Of a stretch of DNA of 64,000 bases, positions 22,501 through 37,500 are shown in pieces. The position numbers were made by a program, and so were the translations under genes. Source of the stretch: Apostichopus japonicus (Eukaryota; Echinodermata; Holothuroidea; Aspidochirotida; Stichopodidae); contig NC_092564.1 in assembly GCF_037975245.1 (NCBI RefSeq), positions 5,805,484-5,869,483 on the forward strand. The letters run 5' to 3'. Positions within the stretch are counted from its first letter, which is position 1. The number at the start of each line of letters is the position of its first letter. The notes beneath the pieces are model-generated. The model had not been told where the DNA came from. It ran no database searches and saw only the letters and a program-made list of their open reading frames with translations.

Positions 22501-25500
22501 TTCCTTTTCTCTGGGGAATGTTAAAAGAACAGGCAACCGGTGAGGTGCCAAAGTCATATATAACCCGTTCAACTTACTTTGTCATATGAATAAACCTGGC
22601 CGGTCGATAGTTCCAAATACCTCTTAATGTTTCTCTTAGCAGCCTCCCTGGCGCAGTTAATTCCGACTTTCAAAATGCTCTCTTCGTAAACCTGCGAGTA
22701 GAAAATTGTGAGAAACCGATTGGAAACATTTGGAGACCGTGTTGAGTGTTAGTTAGTGTTAGTTGTAATTACCATCAAAGGAATATTAAATCGAGAAGTG
22801 ATTAATGTTTGACGTAATAGAGGGACAAAATCTGAGCGTCTAGGTGAAATTGCTTTTTCAGTTTGACAGTCCGTTTTTTTCCAGCTACGTTTTGTAGGCA
22901 GAGTCAACTTGAAGCAAGCAGACGTGATGTCATACTGTACTATAGATGCATTTCTGACAATAAGAAACCATGCATGCAGTATCATATAACAAAGCATTTT
23001 ATTTGCTTGACTAGTCAACTTTTAAATGAAGGCCAGCAAAAGAAAATAAATAAATATAAAAGAAACTGCAATACTTTTCTGGGTATTTACTAACGACGAT
23101 ATACTTACCCGTCTCCTGCATTCATACACACACCCATCTACCATGCTTACAAATTGGTAACATTCTTGCACCGCAACCCAAATGACCCTCTTTAAGGTCA
23201 TCACCCTCTTCCTCTACACCAGGTTTCCAGTGGGAGATATTCATTCACCGGATTCGGTTGGCGGTTTCATGGCAAGGTAGATCAGAGTGCGAATGTGTAG
23301 GAGACAGGTAAGACAGGAATGAAGTCAATATAAAGATCACTTTGTGAATGTGATATTAAGTAATAATATGGAAAAGAAAAGATATTTAGGACATTGTCTA
23401 AGCATTGATCAAGAGCAACACTCAGTAAGCTTGGTAAAAAAGGCCTTAATCTGGCTAGCACATAAAGTGACTGCTTTAAGCCAGGGGCAAAACTCATGAT
23501 ATTCAATTGATGCAAACCTGCAAATTGAACAGTCTAGTGTATCACAGCAATTCATGCTGATATTACCAGGATTCACACCGTGTGATTCATTAGTAAAGGT
23601 TGTACAGAGAATTGAACTGTTGAGCTGAAATAGCAAAGACGTCGCTTAAGGAACCTGCGGTCTGAAACAACTTACCCCATCGTACTGGCCAAACTTGGTC
23701 TCTGCTGCCAGGTTGATGACAATGTCAAAGTCACCTTCTTCACAATCGAAGGCCTTTGGACAGGAAGCTGAAATGGCAGGAACAGCCAAAAAATGTCAGA
23801 GAGTGAGTGATAATATGTTAGACATTAATAGACAAAATGGTACTCCTGCTGGGAATTTCATGTGATGACGTATTTATGAATGAGTAATTTCAGTGGGAGG
23901 ATTAATCATGCATAATAGCAGACAGTGTACAAATTATATGAAAGAAATAAATGATTTACATAACTATATGAAAAAGCCTCATCTCAGAGTCACTTGTAGG
24001 CGCCTACAGTTTAGCTGTATCAAGTTATAGTTGTTTGGCTGTCAATTAGCGCTCTTTGCCAAACAGGAAAGAAATCTTCTGCGACCGTCTCACATTATCA
24101 GACCATCCAGACACACCAGGTTACCTTTGACAAGCTTTTACTAGATGTTATTAATTTAAACTTGTTAAAAAAATTCATTATAAAATATTAATATGTTAAA
24201 ATATATATGTATACCTAGGATGTGAATGTCAAATATGCAATTTTATTTTGGGAAAACATACTTAGATTCTAAGTTGTAAAGTAGATGAAGATATTACCAT
24301 ATAGCTATGCAAGTATTCAGTATGCAGATGTTGGTATCTAAGTTTATCTTTTGTGTTGTCAATGCTACAAATTTTTTATTTATTTATAACTCTGGGGGAA
24401 TTAAGTAATGCCTTTGTAAGCGTATCAGGGTAATACAGGGTTGGATCAGTTACACATGATCTAGTAAAGGGCAAGCACTCAAATCCATGGAAAAGATTAC
24501 CGGATTGTCAATGAGGACATAAGTTTTATAATACACATTCACTGTTTATTATGGGTAATTTTCTGTGACGCCCCTTGCAGGGACACCCTCCTGGTTTTAT
24601 ACATATATCAACTGTTACACCAGGGGTCTACAGCCTCCCCACTATCAATGACTTCACTCATTACCACTCAAGAATAAAATACAAATAGTTGGACGTCAAC
24701 CACATTGCTCCAGCCAAGCCTAGCTATATATGTATATGTATGTGCATATATTTATATATGTGTTTGTGTGTGGGTGTTTGTGTATGCATAAATCCAAGAA
24801 ATATCATAAAAATATGGACTTTACAAAACTAAATCAACTGTTTGAGTATTCTTTTGGCATCGTCTCTTATCACATCAACGTTTTGTTCATAAGTTCTCCT
24901 CTGTATCTTGATAACTCTTGATTTGACTTGTGACACAGTGAATTTAATAAGGAACTTAACGATGGATGATGTTCAAGTTCAGGAAGCATCATCAATGTAG
25001 GTGGATCTTTTGGCTTAAACCCAGACCGGCCTGATTGCAATCCAACATAATCAATTTTAATCATGCACTGCTTTAAGGAGTTAGTGTTACATATATATAC
25101 TGCAATGTATGACCATTCCGTACAAGCCACTCTCCTACATATCTCCTCACAGCCACTGGGATTGTTAAACGAGGGAGAGGTGGGTGACCCCTATATTCCT
25201 CAACATGGGGGGGAGGTGGGGCCACTTGGAGTGCAGTGCTAAAAGTTTTACCAGGTCACTCTGGTGTATGGACATCAGCATGGCAGAGTGAGGAATGGTT
25301 TGAAGATTCAACTGGAGTCATTTATTAAGCTTCGCAATGGTAGTTTTGGGAGGGAGAGGGTATAGGATATGGTTGGTCAGCCAGGGCACAGTGAAAATAT
25401 TTTCTTTCCATTTATTGAAAGCTACCTGTACAACACAGTTGGTAGATTGGAGTGCTTACAGTATGTGAAGGCAGGTAAGGGAGAAACAAGGGATATAGTA

Positions 25501-28500
25501 CATTAGTGAAAGTCATACAAAGCAGGAAATATACTTACTTGGTTGGTTTAAGTTGACTTGTACAAATTCAACCTGGTCCATGAAAGCCTGTGAAAGAAAC
25601 AAATGCAGGAAACAAGTTGTTTTCATATCTTGTTTTTGCTTCGTCCAGATGCCTCGGCTGCGTCCTTTTTTGTTTTGTTTTGATTAATTAGCTATGTTGA
25701 CTTAACTGTGAATATACAATAATATAGGTTTAGTTAATACAGGAACCTTCAATTAATCTTAAAGGTATAAATTTAGTCAGATATGAACTTTGTCGATTTG
25801 TTTATCATAGGAGGATGTGGTAAGTTGTAGTTGTACATATCATTTACAGTATAAAAAACTTTGAAAGTTATAACTACACTTTATAGTTATAACTACACCT
25901 ACTTTTCAACTACACTTTACAGTTATAACTTCACTGTAGTTGTAACTACACTTCAAAGTTACAACTACACTTTATAGTTATAACTACACTCTATAGTTAT
26001 AACTACACTTCATAGTTATTTCAAACAGTATTCAAAACTTTGAAAGTTATAACTACACTTTATAGTTATAACTACACTTTATAGTTATAACTACACTTTA
26101 TAGTTATAACTACACTTTATAGTTATAACTACACTTAACAGTTATTACTACACTTTGCATTCAAACACAATATCTGAAAGAGACTGTATGATATATGCTA
26201 AAGTAGACATGTGGTACAGAAAAATTACAATATACTATAAGAAGCACACCTTATTTATGAGGTAAAACACCAGTCAACCATAATCACTGCTTCTAAACCC
26301 ATAACGAAGTTACAGTACCTCCCCCCCCCATGTCCCCTCCACACCATGTCCCCTGGCCACATCCTTATTCAATCGCCAAGGCAAACAAACAAGTACCTTT
26401 AGGGAATAGCGCTGGTCATATACTGTGGCTAAAGAAGACAAACACCACCCAATAATCATCATTGGTCTACGCATGGAGGTTTTTACCTCCATGGTCTACG
26501 ATATGTATAAGAAAAATCTGCTGTCCTTCACACACAAGGCAGCAGAAGACTTGATCAAGTCTAAATATGACACCATCCAACCACATGTGCTTCAATTAGT
26601 CATTTGCCATACAATGTCTACTTTCTGTAATGGAGGTGGACTTTTGCAAATTTACACTGCTCAAATCTAAAATACTCAAGCTCTTAATATCCTAATGAAG
26701 GCATTGGTTTCAGTGTCAATACTGTTAACATTCTAAATGGAAAAAAAAGAAGATTACAAGAGAAAAAGTCAAAGTTTTCCAATCCTAGTAGCACAATACA
26801 TCACAGATTTACAAAGTGACAGCTTTACCAGACATGACTTTTAATGCAAGGATATCATCTCCCAACTGGAACAAGATTTTTCTAAGCTGTTTGGACAAGT
26901 TATCCATCACAAAGAATCTCTGTCATATGAAGGTTATTGTCATGAAGACTGGGTTTTGTCTGATTTAATAAGGTATATTATTATTGAACAGACTATTATA
27001 TAGTCACAGCTGACTCCTTTCATATATATATCAACCTTGCATACAGCCTCCTCTGAAAGAATGCACAGAACAGATAGACTGGGAAACAGCTACTCATGCA
27101 GTAGTCTGATTCATCACATTATCCATGGGTTTTAGGTGTGTGGCTCTGTGCTTCCGTACACCTTAGCGACGTGGAACACGAACCGAGAATACTGACTACT
27201 AAATACAGAATATGACACATTAATGCCTACTAGTACAGTATGCACATTACTATAGATCCATCAATACAATATATATATTTATATAGCTGTGTTGGAGAAT
27301 GACGATAAAATTCACACTTTGTTTTAATATAGTCCGAGTCATTTTTTGTTTAATATGTTGTACTGCAAACAAGATATAGAGAAAACATTGATATCAACTC
27401 TATATGCTATCTGAGTACAAAAGCTCTATAACATGTAAACTAAGTTGTGCATGCATCAGCTTTCAGATGCATATAGTCAGAATTCATACAATCTCAATAA
27501 AGGCACCATATTGAATGCTTGAAGTTAGAATAGGTGTGGAAGGGGGAGGCGAATGGGGGGCTACAGAAAGAAATGGAACAAGAGAAATTTATATGACATT
27601 TTTATATTTCTAAGGTTTCCTTTATCTGTACATCGGTTCTTCTGTCCTTCCCGCCTTGAGGATTCTTTAAAGTCGATATACATGTTTGCATCATAAATCC
27701 TTTTGTTCCTTATTGTTGTAATTCCTTATTGTTGTCTCGCTGTCCTTTTTCCTTGTTGTCAGTTGTTGTTGACATTGTCATTAAGGGAAACACTAGACAA
27801 GCAAATGTTGAACTTTGTGACTTGGCCTAGACAGGATGAGTGATGAATTAGGCTGATGGGGAAAGTGTACTGTACTCTGTCTTAAAACTATTTCTGGCTG
27901 ATTTTTCAGAAAGTAATAATTAACTAGAATTAGGGCGTGTTGAGAAGATCCATGAAGGAAGCTGTAAGTTGTTGAGCATCTTTTTATATCATTCTGTACC
28001 AATTCTTTGTTAGAGGTTTATAGTTCGTTATTGTAACATTGAGCAGCACAGCAAACTGAAGTTGCTTAAAAGTTGTTAGGTATAGGCCCTGCGTTAAGCA
28101 TAACCTGAAAATTTGCTGGAAGTTTCCAAAAGTACATTTCTAAAGGCTCTCATCATCCAAATTATCTCTAGCCATTGTTATCTTCAAATAGACAATAAAT
28201 ATCTAAGTGTGTGGTAAACGTACTACTTTTAGAGTGCATGATAGTAAAAAGCTTAGAACTTGAAATTGAGCATGGGTGACCATTATCGGACTTTCTAGCA
28301 TATTTGGGGCCAGTACTGATGATCTTCAAACCACTCTCTGAAAGGTGAAAATAATATGCCAAAGTTAATGTAGGTGAAAATTGCCTGGGAAATGTGTTTG
28401 AAGACTGGGGCAATTTTATTCGCTTCATCTTGCATGCCCATGGGTGTTAAACAGATATTTTCATTTCTCGGTAGACTAAACTTTACTGCCTTCTGAATCT

Positions 28501-31500
28501 GGTTCTCCGAGAGCGAGTCATGAAGGTCCTTTGTGGCAATTTATCAATCAAACCTCACAGAGTTCCATTCTAGATGCATTAACAATAACTTAATCAAATG
28601 TACTTAACAACTTTCATTTTCACCGTGTTATGCCTTCCCGTGACACATCGGTCTCTACTATACAGAAGTTGTTCACATACTGTACATGTGCTCTATTTAA
28701 ATTTCGAGTGGCCCTTTACAGGATTATAGAAGGATGAGAATTTATCTAATATTGACATAGATGTTAGCTCAACAGAAAGATGACTCAGTAATGGCAGGGT
28801 AACCATGGAGACCGTCAGTCCTATAGCCAGTCTGGGACAGGAGTTGGTGGGAGAGAACTATGCGCCATCCCTTTTGGCAACCTGCAAATATAGCCGTGAT
28901 TTACCCCATAGATACAGGAAAAGAAAGATCATGTTACGAAAAAGAGACAATAGGCCCTGCATGAATTAGATCTCTTTAGCAGAACCACTGACACTACACA
29001 CTGAGCTAAGTTAGTGATGCACACAAACATGTACTGACGATATGTATTGTTCAATCAAAGGCATGTATATATTGTACTGAGACGGTAAAAGTTTTTGCAT
29101 TTTTTAACTTTTGAAACTCGTATATGGAATATGGAATAGGCGCTTTTTTTGTACAAGTATTTACCTTCACTTGTGTATCTACTTTTGTAGAGTTGTAACT
29201 TTCTAAAAGCCTTACTTTATGCCGCTAGACTGAGACATATATCCAAAGCATTATATTTCGTGGGATCAATTAATATTGCATCCACTGACTGGAAACTAAC
29301 TGCAAACACGATTAACTGCAACAAATGAAGAAGTACCCAAAATGTCGACATATTTCATAAGATAGGCAATTCAATTGCAGCAAAACCTCGATATCGTACG
29401 GCACAGTATGTATACTGGCCTGTAATAGCAGCGAATCTTACGAAATATGACCAGACGTTGCGGCAGTGTTTTAACCATAATTTACTTTTAATTGAAGAAT
29501 TGCTACCAAAATGAGTTAACAAATGTGTGAACAGATAACAACCATTTCTTTCTCTTGTAGAGCTCTGTATGTTTATTGGAAGAGTGAAGTTAATGAAAGG
29601 TTTACTTTCTTACGAGAAGTACGTGGAAAGTCCATTGTTATTGTTTCCCGTTTGTGGTACACTCTGCACAAATACGTCAAAGGGTGACTTACAACGTTAT
29701 TGTACGCTGGCAATGTTATTACAGTCACTTTGTTCTTTTACATCCCTAGTTTTTACTTACATTTTTATCTAAAGGTTTAACCAATAAATTGAGTGATGTG
29801 AAAGACAGTACTAGATGAGCCAATTGCCAAGTCCAAACAATGGCACTCATGTTATGCAGCAACAGGGTACAAGGGTGAATTGTGGTGTACTGGAGACTTT
29901 GAGCTGGAAAATTTGTTTCAATCGTCTTTTTCTCTAATTTCTCTAATTTTTTTGATAGACCTACATTTTGAAAAGTGTTAACAACATGCAATCTTTACAT
30001 TTTTTCATGGTTTTGACAATTAATTGATGAAATTCTTGACAATCCCTTTAGAAGTGTCTTCACTGATAACAGCACTGTTTTGCCACACGGTGCAGTCAAG
30101 GATTGGAATGCATCTGGAATTCACTTGGATGATCCAAAAATGAGGTACAAATATCATCCTTTGTTTAATATCAACTATAGAACATGTATGTATGCAATAT
30201 GAAAGCTCTAACAAGAAAAATCTTTCTTCATTTTTAAAAATTTTGACATGAACAAATTTATAGTCGAGCTGAGGTAAGTATAAAACTAAGTAAAAATAAG
30301 TAAAAAACAAGATGCAAAATTGTGATAACTTGGATCCCCTTTTGGCTTCACTTTATATGAAAAACACATTGAGAGAGTTGCTAATAATGCACTTCACTGT
30401 GGTATTACTTTCGGTTGCTAGGGTAAAATCATTAAATTTCCAAAAGAGTGTCATATTAATGTACCACACCTGTAATACACTGCAGTATGTACCTTGAAGT
30501 GTAACATACAGTACTAGTAATTGTACCAAAAGACATTCTCAGTACAGTACATTAGTTTCTAAATACATACATGATCTTCTTCTGATAAATGTGCTAAATA
30601 TAACCACATGAGGTTGCTATGGCAATAGCCCTCCTGAGATGTTTACAGTCCTTTGTTCAAATTCTGTTGATGATTTGATTTCAAAAGGCAGATAATACAT
30701 ATCATGCATTTTTGTCTATACATTTTAGATATTGCCAAGTACAGTGGAATGTAAATATTTGATCAATAAACACAGCTGTTAATAATACTATTTTGGGATA
30801 ATTAACAGTACAAATACAGTTTGCCTTTATCAGATGTACATCCTGCTTTCTAAACAAGCATATATTTACACATTAATAGGGACCAGGTTACAGTACTTGT
30901 AGACTCCATGTCAAAAGGTTACTTCGTTTCAACATATGCCTCATAGTATGCAATGCCAATTTGTATCACCATGGTAAGACTATGTTCTGAGATATTTAGC
31001 CATGTCCTAAATGGTACATGTCTTTACAAAGCAGATTGTCATGGAAACATTTATGATGCTGTCATGTTATGAACAAGGTAACACAAAACACATTTTACAC
31101 ATCATTTGATATCAGCTACTGTACGCAGTTTTTGAACTGTAACCATCATTTGGAGAGCTGTATGGAGTATGGACGGTATGGAATTCAACACTACCCACCG
31201 ACCAGATCTAAGGTTACTACAGTGTAACCTTGATCATTCCTCTATATGATGACCAGTATACCCACAACAAAGAAATTAACAAGAAGGAAATAATTAAACA
31301 ACCAGCAAGTCCTTCCTTCATCCTTACAGGATTTGCTAAAAAGTACTTGGAATTACACTGAAGTTTACTGCTGTCCCCCCCCCCTCCCCCCTTATGATAA
31401 TGGCAGTGCCATAAACTCATTTCATCTTTCAAAACAAAATAGAATGCAAACTGAATGAAACCTGCACACATGTGATCCCAGATTGTAACATAAAATTCCG

Positions 31501-34500
31501 GACAACAAGCAGCACAATGTTGGCACTTTGGATGGTAGAATGAGAAGGAAAGGCATAGACCTGGGGAGCCGGTCATAAAAGGCGCACATTGTTAAAGATT
31601 ACCAGTTCCTTCTAGGCATAGTAGGTGCTAAGGTTGTGGGGAGACAGGTAAGCGAGGAACGCAGTAAATTATGCTTAATTGTAATATTTATTGCTTTTGA
31701 ATATAATGCTCGTGTGACGCTTTTGCGACAAAATTGTGACAGAATTTTACGGGACTAATGAAGAGGATATCTGGTTACATCTGTCAGCCGATCATGGCTG
31801 GAGCTGATATATGAGGTACAAAAAGAATGATTGCTAGAAATTTACTGAAAGTAAAAGAGGTATCAAAGAGTAACCGTTTATCGGCTTTCTGTTGTTAATA
31901 AATCACATCAATATGAACATTCTTTTTTTTCTCTTGTGTAAACAGAATGGTTCAAAACAGGAAATCCAATTAAGTTTACAACAGTAATAAAATTTTAATA
32001 TACGTATTTACTATTATCTACGATCATTCATACAAGACTTTCGCAGAGATTTCCTTTAGCTTTATATAGATTCCTGTGCACCTTAAACTTGATGAAATGG
32101 AAACAACTAAACTGTGCAAACATACAGACAGTATGATTCACTGATGACAATACAGACAGACAAATTTATAGATCATTTATATCTCTGTACTCACTAAAGC
32201 ATGGATTTGGAGAAGCCATGAAATCTAATTAAAGCTGTCTGTACTCTCAACTTTAAACTCCAGAAATGCAAATAGGCCGAGTATGATTGAGTAAATCAGT
32301 GGATACAAATTGCATTGTACAGCACTTTGTCTTCAAACAAACTTGAAGAAGGAAATCCCACATTTAAGCTGGCTTAAATGGTTACGAGGGGAGAGCTTTA
32401 CCTGTCTCCTCCCAACAATAGCACTCTAGCTTGCACTACCATAATATCTGCTGTAGTTCAAAGTGCTTCTCTCATGTGAACTCTTATTGTTATCTGTGCG
32501 AACATTCGTTTCTGGTTTGAAGTTTAATGCTACGGTAGTTTGATGCATGGATATTATCACAAGTTTAGAATCTGTAAAAAGTCACATTTCCAATTAAAGA
32601 TAGCTACTCTTTATGAACCTAGCATGCTTCGATAACAGATGTTCCTATAGCCTAACCTTCGTTGATTACAACAACCGGGCACTCAATAAAAAATGTCGAA
32701 AACTCAACATCAGCATCTCCTCTATTCAAGTGGAGTCTGTTCATGCAAAAAGGTTAGAAAGTGCATAAGCTCATAAATTATGTGTAAATGTGGAATACAG
32801 GACAATATCACACGATATAAGGACAGTTATTAAAAGGCTGTGATAGGACATCAATTACTAGTTAAAAGTATGTAGGGTGTGATAGTTAACTAGCTAACTA
32901 AGTACTGTATTAGCAGGGAAGTTCTCAATAATTAAAATTCTCGGGTATACAGCAGTATGATGATGCTCACAGTCAGTCGTATTTGAAATCTGTGAAGGTA
33001 ACTTATTTTGATGAGAGGGTGAAGGAGAGGGCTAAGTTTTTCCCGCATCATGATGTGTATGTGCATATCCTAGTGTACACTAATAAGGGAATGCAATGCA
33101 CCAGGTTGAAATTTACAGGCACTTCTGCATATGCCACCAATGTAAGTAGAATACAGGAATAAGGTAACATTGATAAGAAAATCAACTGAACATTTCTCCC
33201 CTTTTATCACTTTTCCATCCCCTCCTTTTTTTTTACATTTATTCATTTCCAGTATAAATATAAATATTTATAAACAGGACATCAAAAGTGAGTACGTAAA
33301 ATAAGAAAATATTATTTTTAAATTTTATTGTACAAAAACAAAAAAATATATCCAAAACGTTACAAGTGCAGCTGTCTACAATACCTATCCTATTATTACT
33401 TTATGCATAATTCAGTTGTACTGTGATGTATCATGTATCAAAATGAAACAGCTTGCTCATTGATGCTTAAATAAGAATTTAATGATGAATTGAAACAAAA
33501 GAAAATACATGGGAACTTGAAGGAAAAAAAGACTAAAAATAATCTCAAACTAAATTTGGTCAGGTAACAGCAATAGCCATTGTGAAATACATATAAACAC
33601 ATTAAATAATTAAGGATTCCAGTTTTTGTTTACCAGTTTTGAATGTTCTGAACTCTTGTCTCATATAAACTACAATATGGTACCTGTGTACAATACTGTA
33701 TATATATATATATATATGTACACTAAACAACATTTGCAGTTGTTAAGCAGTTTTCTCAGTATTTTGCAATGTAATACCACATCAATTTATATTCCGTTGA
33801 TACAGTCCTAGCTATTATACTGATTACTCGGTAACCTCATCATATTACAGCCTGTATTTTAAAATACAGTCATCATACCCTCTGGTGTCCATGACAGGTC
33901 TTGCACATGTATATTGTGTACTGTACAATACCACTCTCCCAGCTATACATGTATGCAACTTTATTATGGTATTATTGAGGCAGAGATAATAACAGATTGC
34001 TATCAAATTTCTCTCCATAATAATCTACAGAAAACCACAGGTTCATATCCTATTAAACCTTGTTATAGAATGATCAATGTTTGTTTCAATATGAAATGGC
34101 AAATGGGATGTCTCTGTAATTAAATCTTTCCTGTTTGTCTCTCATTCGCAGCCATAAAGGGAACTTCCCTTCCAGTTGTAAGACTATTTTAGAGCATTAA
34201 CATTTCATATATACAATGATTAGAAATTTGTATTAATACTTTTTAATCAAAATGCAATTTGGCTAGCCAAATATAATGAAACAGATTGCTATAGAATATT
34301 AGTACCAAAATAGGAGAGAGGGGGAAGGGGGACGGGAAGGGGGACGGGAAGGGGGACGGGAAAGAATGAAATTAAGCAGAATTTGATGATCCTAAGTAAA
34401 ACAATATGTCAAACTGTGTCAAGTCATCACTTGGATGGCTTGGTGAATTAATTACTGATAGAAGCGACTTAACAACAAAATGCTACGACAACCTTCATGA

Positions 34501-37500
34501 GTAAAAGAGCACGTAACAATAAACAAAGAGTAATACATGATGGTCCCTATAGGCCTAGTGTTCATGCAGAGGCTTAGAGTACTAGCAAACTTGAGGGAAC
34601 CTAACGGTAAAAAGTGGCATAAAATTATGACATGTATAACCAAGTACCGGTATATAAGATCCTTGATTGGTGAATCTGATCAGGCAACCAATGAAGCGAA
34701 GTAGGCTGCAATGAAGCGACGCAGGTTAGAATGAAGCGACGCAGGTTACAAATTACCTGCAGGAGACTCTGGAGACGAACGGAAATCACTTAACAATTGA
34801 CTAGCTTGCTTAATGTAAATCTAATTACCACATTAACAACGCTGTAGCTGAACCACTTCCGAAATCAGAGTGGATGAAAGTATGTGACATTTAGATGAAG
34901 GAACAGAAAAGTTAGGCTGCTCTAGGGAACAAATTCACCTAAGATATTTTCCACAGCTATTGACTTTACATCAACGGCCCTTGAAATCCATGTTCATTTT
35001 ATATTTCCTGTACCCGCTTAAATATTAGTTTCTAGGATTGATATTTTGACAGCACTGTACCTTTCTAGACTTCTGTGAAATGGAAGGCGTGACTGAATGT
35101 GTTTGCTTGAAACCTTCTGATATCACCAATCCGTCCTCCCACTCCCTCCCACTCTGCCTCCCCACCTCCTCTCCCTCCCCCACCCTCTCCCCTGGTTTCA
35201 GACCAACTGATTACGGGCCAAATCAGCCTCAATTACTGTACTTTGTAGCATGATGGAACCTTTAGGATTATTTGCCAGATAAAGATGAACTTATCTGGTA
35301 TCGCATCCCACAATGCAATGCAATCCTGTCAAATTACCACTTCAGATCAAACATGTAACAGCAGTTTCTGTGTGCAGGAAACATAGCATTTTACATGTGA
35401 CCAAATTCAGAGCCTTCAAACTTGCTATGCAAAATTTATTCGTTAAATTATTCCCCGAGGATGTCTGGTTCACAACCCCCATAAATCCCATGCTTGTACA
35501 CGGTGGGGAAGGGGCAGGGGGTCTGAGAAGAGTTAAATTTAAAAAAGAGTGACCTGACGCTCTAATTTTTTCTAGAACATTTATCTAGGAGCGAACATCC
35601 AGATGGTGCACATTTACTCACCATCTGGAAACTCTTTTCTGTGTTGAGTTTTGCTACTTTAAATTGAGTACTTATCACAGACGTGTAGTACTACGTTTCA
35701 GGTACGGTCAATAAGACAAATCGTGGTCTTCACATTTCATCTTGAGCATTCAGAGCTCTTGGTAAAAAGTCACATGCAATCATCTCATTCACAACTGAGT
35801 CAGACAATAATTGCTCGGCTGTAAGTCCTTACAGAAAACTTCACAGGCCTCTCAACGGCAAGTCAAATTACAGACTGTTTCCCCGACTCGGATGAGTCAC
35901 CGATGGAATAAAAGCAGAGAAAAAGTTGCGTCGTCGTGGGTAAGTAAGGAGGCGAAATGACTCAACTTAAAATCAGATCCAATCGAGCTTTCAGGGAGTG
36001 TACTATGTACAGCTAGTTGCAATTTAAACTGCATTCTATATCGTTACTTAATTCTATACTTCCTACGGGCTAACTCTCCATTTCTGTAGGATTTACGGTT
36101 GCGTAAATTCGATGAAAGATTCCTAATATGACTGAATATGTAAGTGCTGTACATGTAGCTCCGTGTACGGATTTCTGTGCAAATACTGTGCATTAGAACC
36201 TCATGGGATGAGAACATTGCAAGGAGATATTGGAAGCTGGATGGGTGAAGTACGGTCATGGTTGAGTTTGGTGACAAATCCTTAGATCGAAAAAGATATT
36301 GGTGTGAGCATGCCAATTCTACAATTCCAAGGTTCCCACAAACTTCAGGGGTCGCCATTTGCTGCAGTTTTCGTAGCGCATATTCACATTTTGCCCTCTG
36401 CTGACCCCAAACAACCACAAACAATACGGTTCGCTGAGCTAATTACAGGAAATCCACATACCAAATACAAGGACTGCATATTCCTTGAGATATCATGTTT
36501 ACAAGATTTTCACATTTTTTGGGGTTGACCGCAGATGACCTTTGAAATTCATAAAAAATACTGCAGATTGTCTGCCCTCCAAAGCAAGCTACACACCAAG
36601 TTTGAACTTCCTGCAGCTTCCACTTCTTGAGATATTGTGTGAAAGAAAAAACATTACCGCTGTGACGTTAACAAGTGATTTAAAATCACATTTTATGGAT
36701 ATTTTGAACATTTACCTTATGTTCCTGATTCATCCAAGCCATTTCCACTGGAGTCTTGTCAACAACCCTGATCTGTAACCAAGAGAAAGACACTGTGTAA
36801 TTTATACCACATCAAATCAAGTAAACACACGTTGACCATCTAGTCTTTTCGCCATTCAACCCCCCCCCCTTCCCCATAAAAATGAAGGAATTTTTTGAAA
36901 AGATATCTGAGATCTTTGGTACGATACAGTGGCAGACTCAGGATTTATCAAAAGTTGAAGCCCAGAAGGCAGGTTCAGTCAGATATCAAACAAATAAGAA
37001 AGGTTGGTAAAATGCAAGGTACACAAAACAACCTATAACCTTGTTCAGTCTTTCACGTTAGGATCAAACTTATGCTTTGCAGCTATAAATATTCAGTGCC
37101 CAACAATTGCAGGAGTGGGGTTCACCACTTGCCATCCAACCCCCCCCCCCCCCCGCCCTTAATCTGTCGCCTGGGATACAGTCAAATAGACTGACTAGAT
37201 TGAGCAAAATAAATTTAAATGTCTACGATTCCAATCTGGGTTCTTAAATGATTTTAATGTTATGAGAACTTGAAGAAAATTTCTTCCTCTGATTTCAATG
37301 GTTTTAATAGATAAATTTTCTTATTAGACAGGAGAGACAATTACCTTGGAGACCAATTCATTCTTGAGAAGATACTTTACAAGATGTCTGCCGATGAAAC
37401 CATTTCCTGTAAAATGAAACACAAAATAGAACAGAATAGTGAAAGGTCAACATTAACTATTTGAATCAAGAATGTAAATATCATACTGTACACTTCTGTT

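Larger units (their letters stand above)
25588..36715 (-). other. intron 3 of the SDR-like gene (11.1 kb)
   Basis: The largest intron. Contains the 19-bp satellite (25861-26155), a poly-C run at 31375-31384, a G-rich 12-bp repeat (34313-34362), a 21-bp repeat (34687-34750) and CT-rich sequence near 35130-35190. No further gene seen on either strand; open frames are short and motif-free. Confidence 0.65.

Noticed and set aside
31217-31576. 119-codon minus-strand frame in intron 3
   Set aside because: No motif, contains a GGGGG tract from a poly-C run, and no splice context; chance frame.
36044-36424. 126-codon minus-strand frame in intron 3
   Set aside because: No recognisable domain, no repeats shared elsewhere, and it lies between well-defined exons of the SDR-like gene; could be chance.
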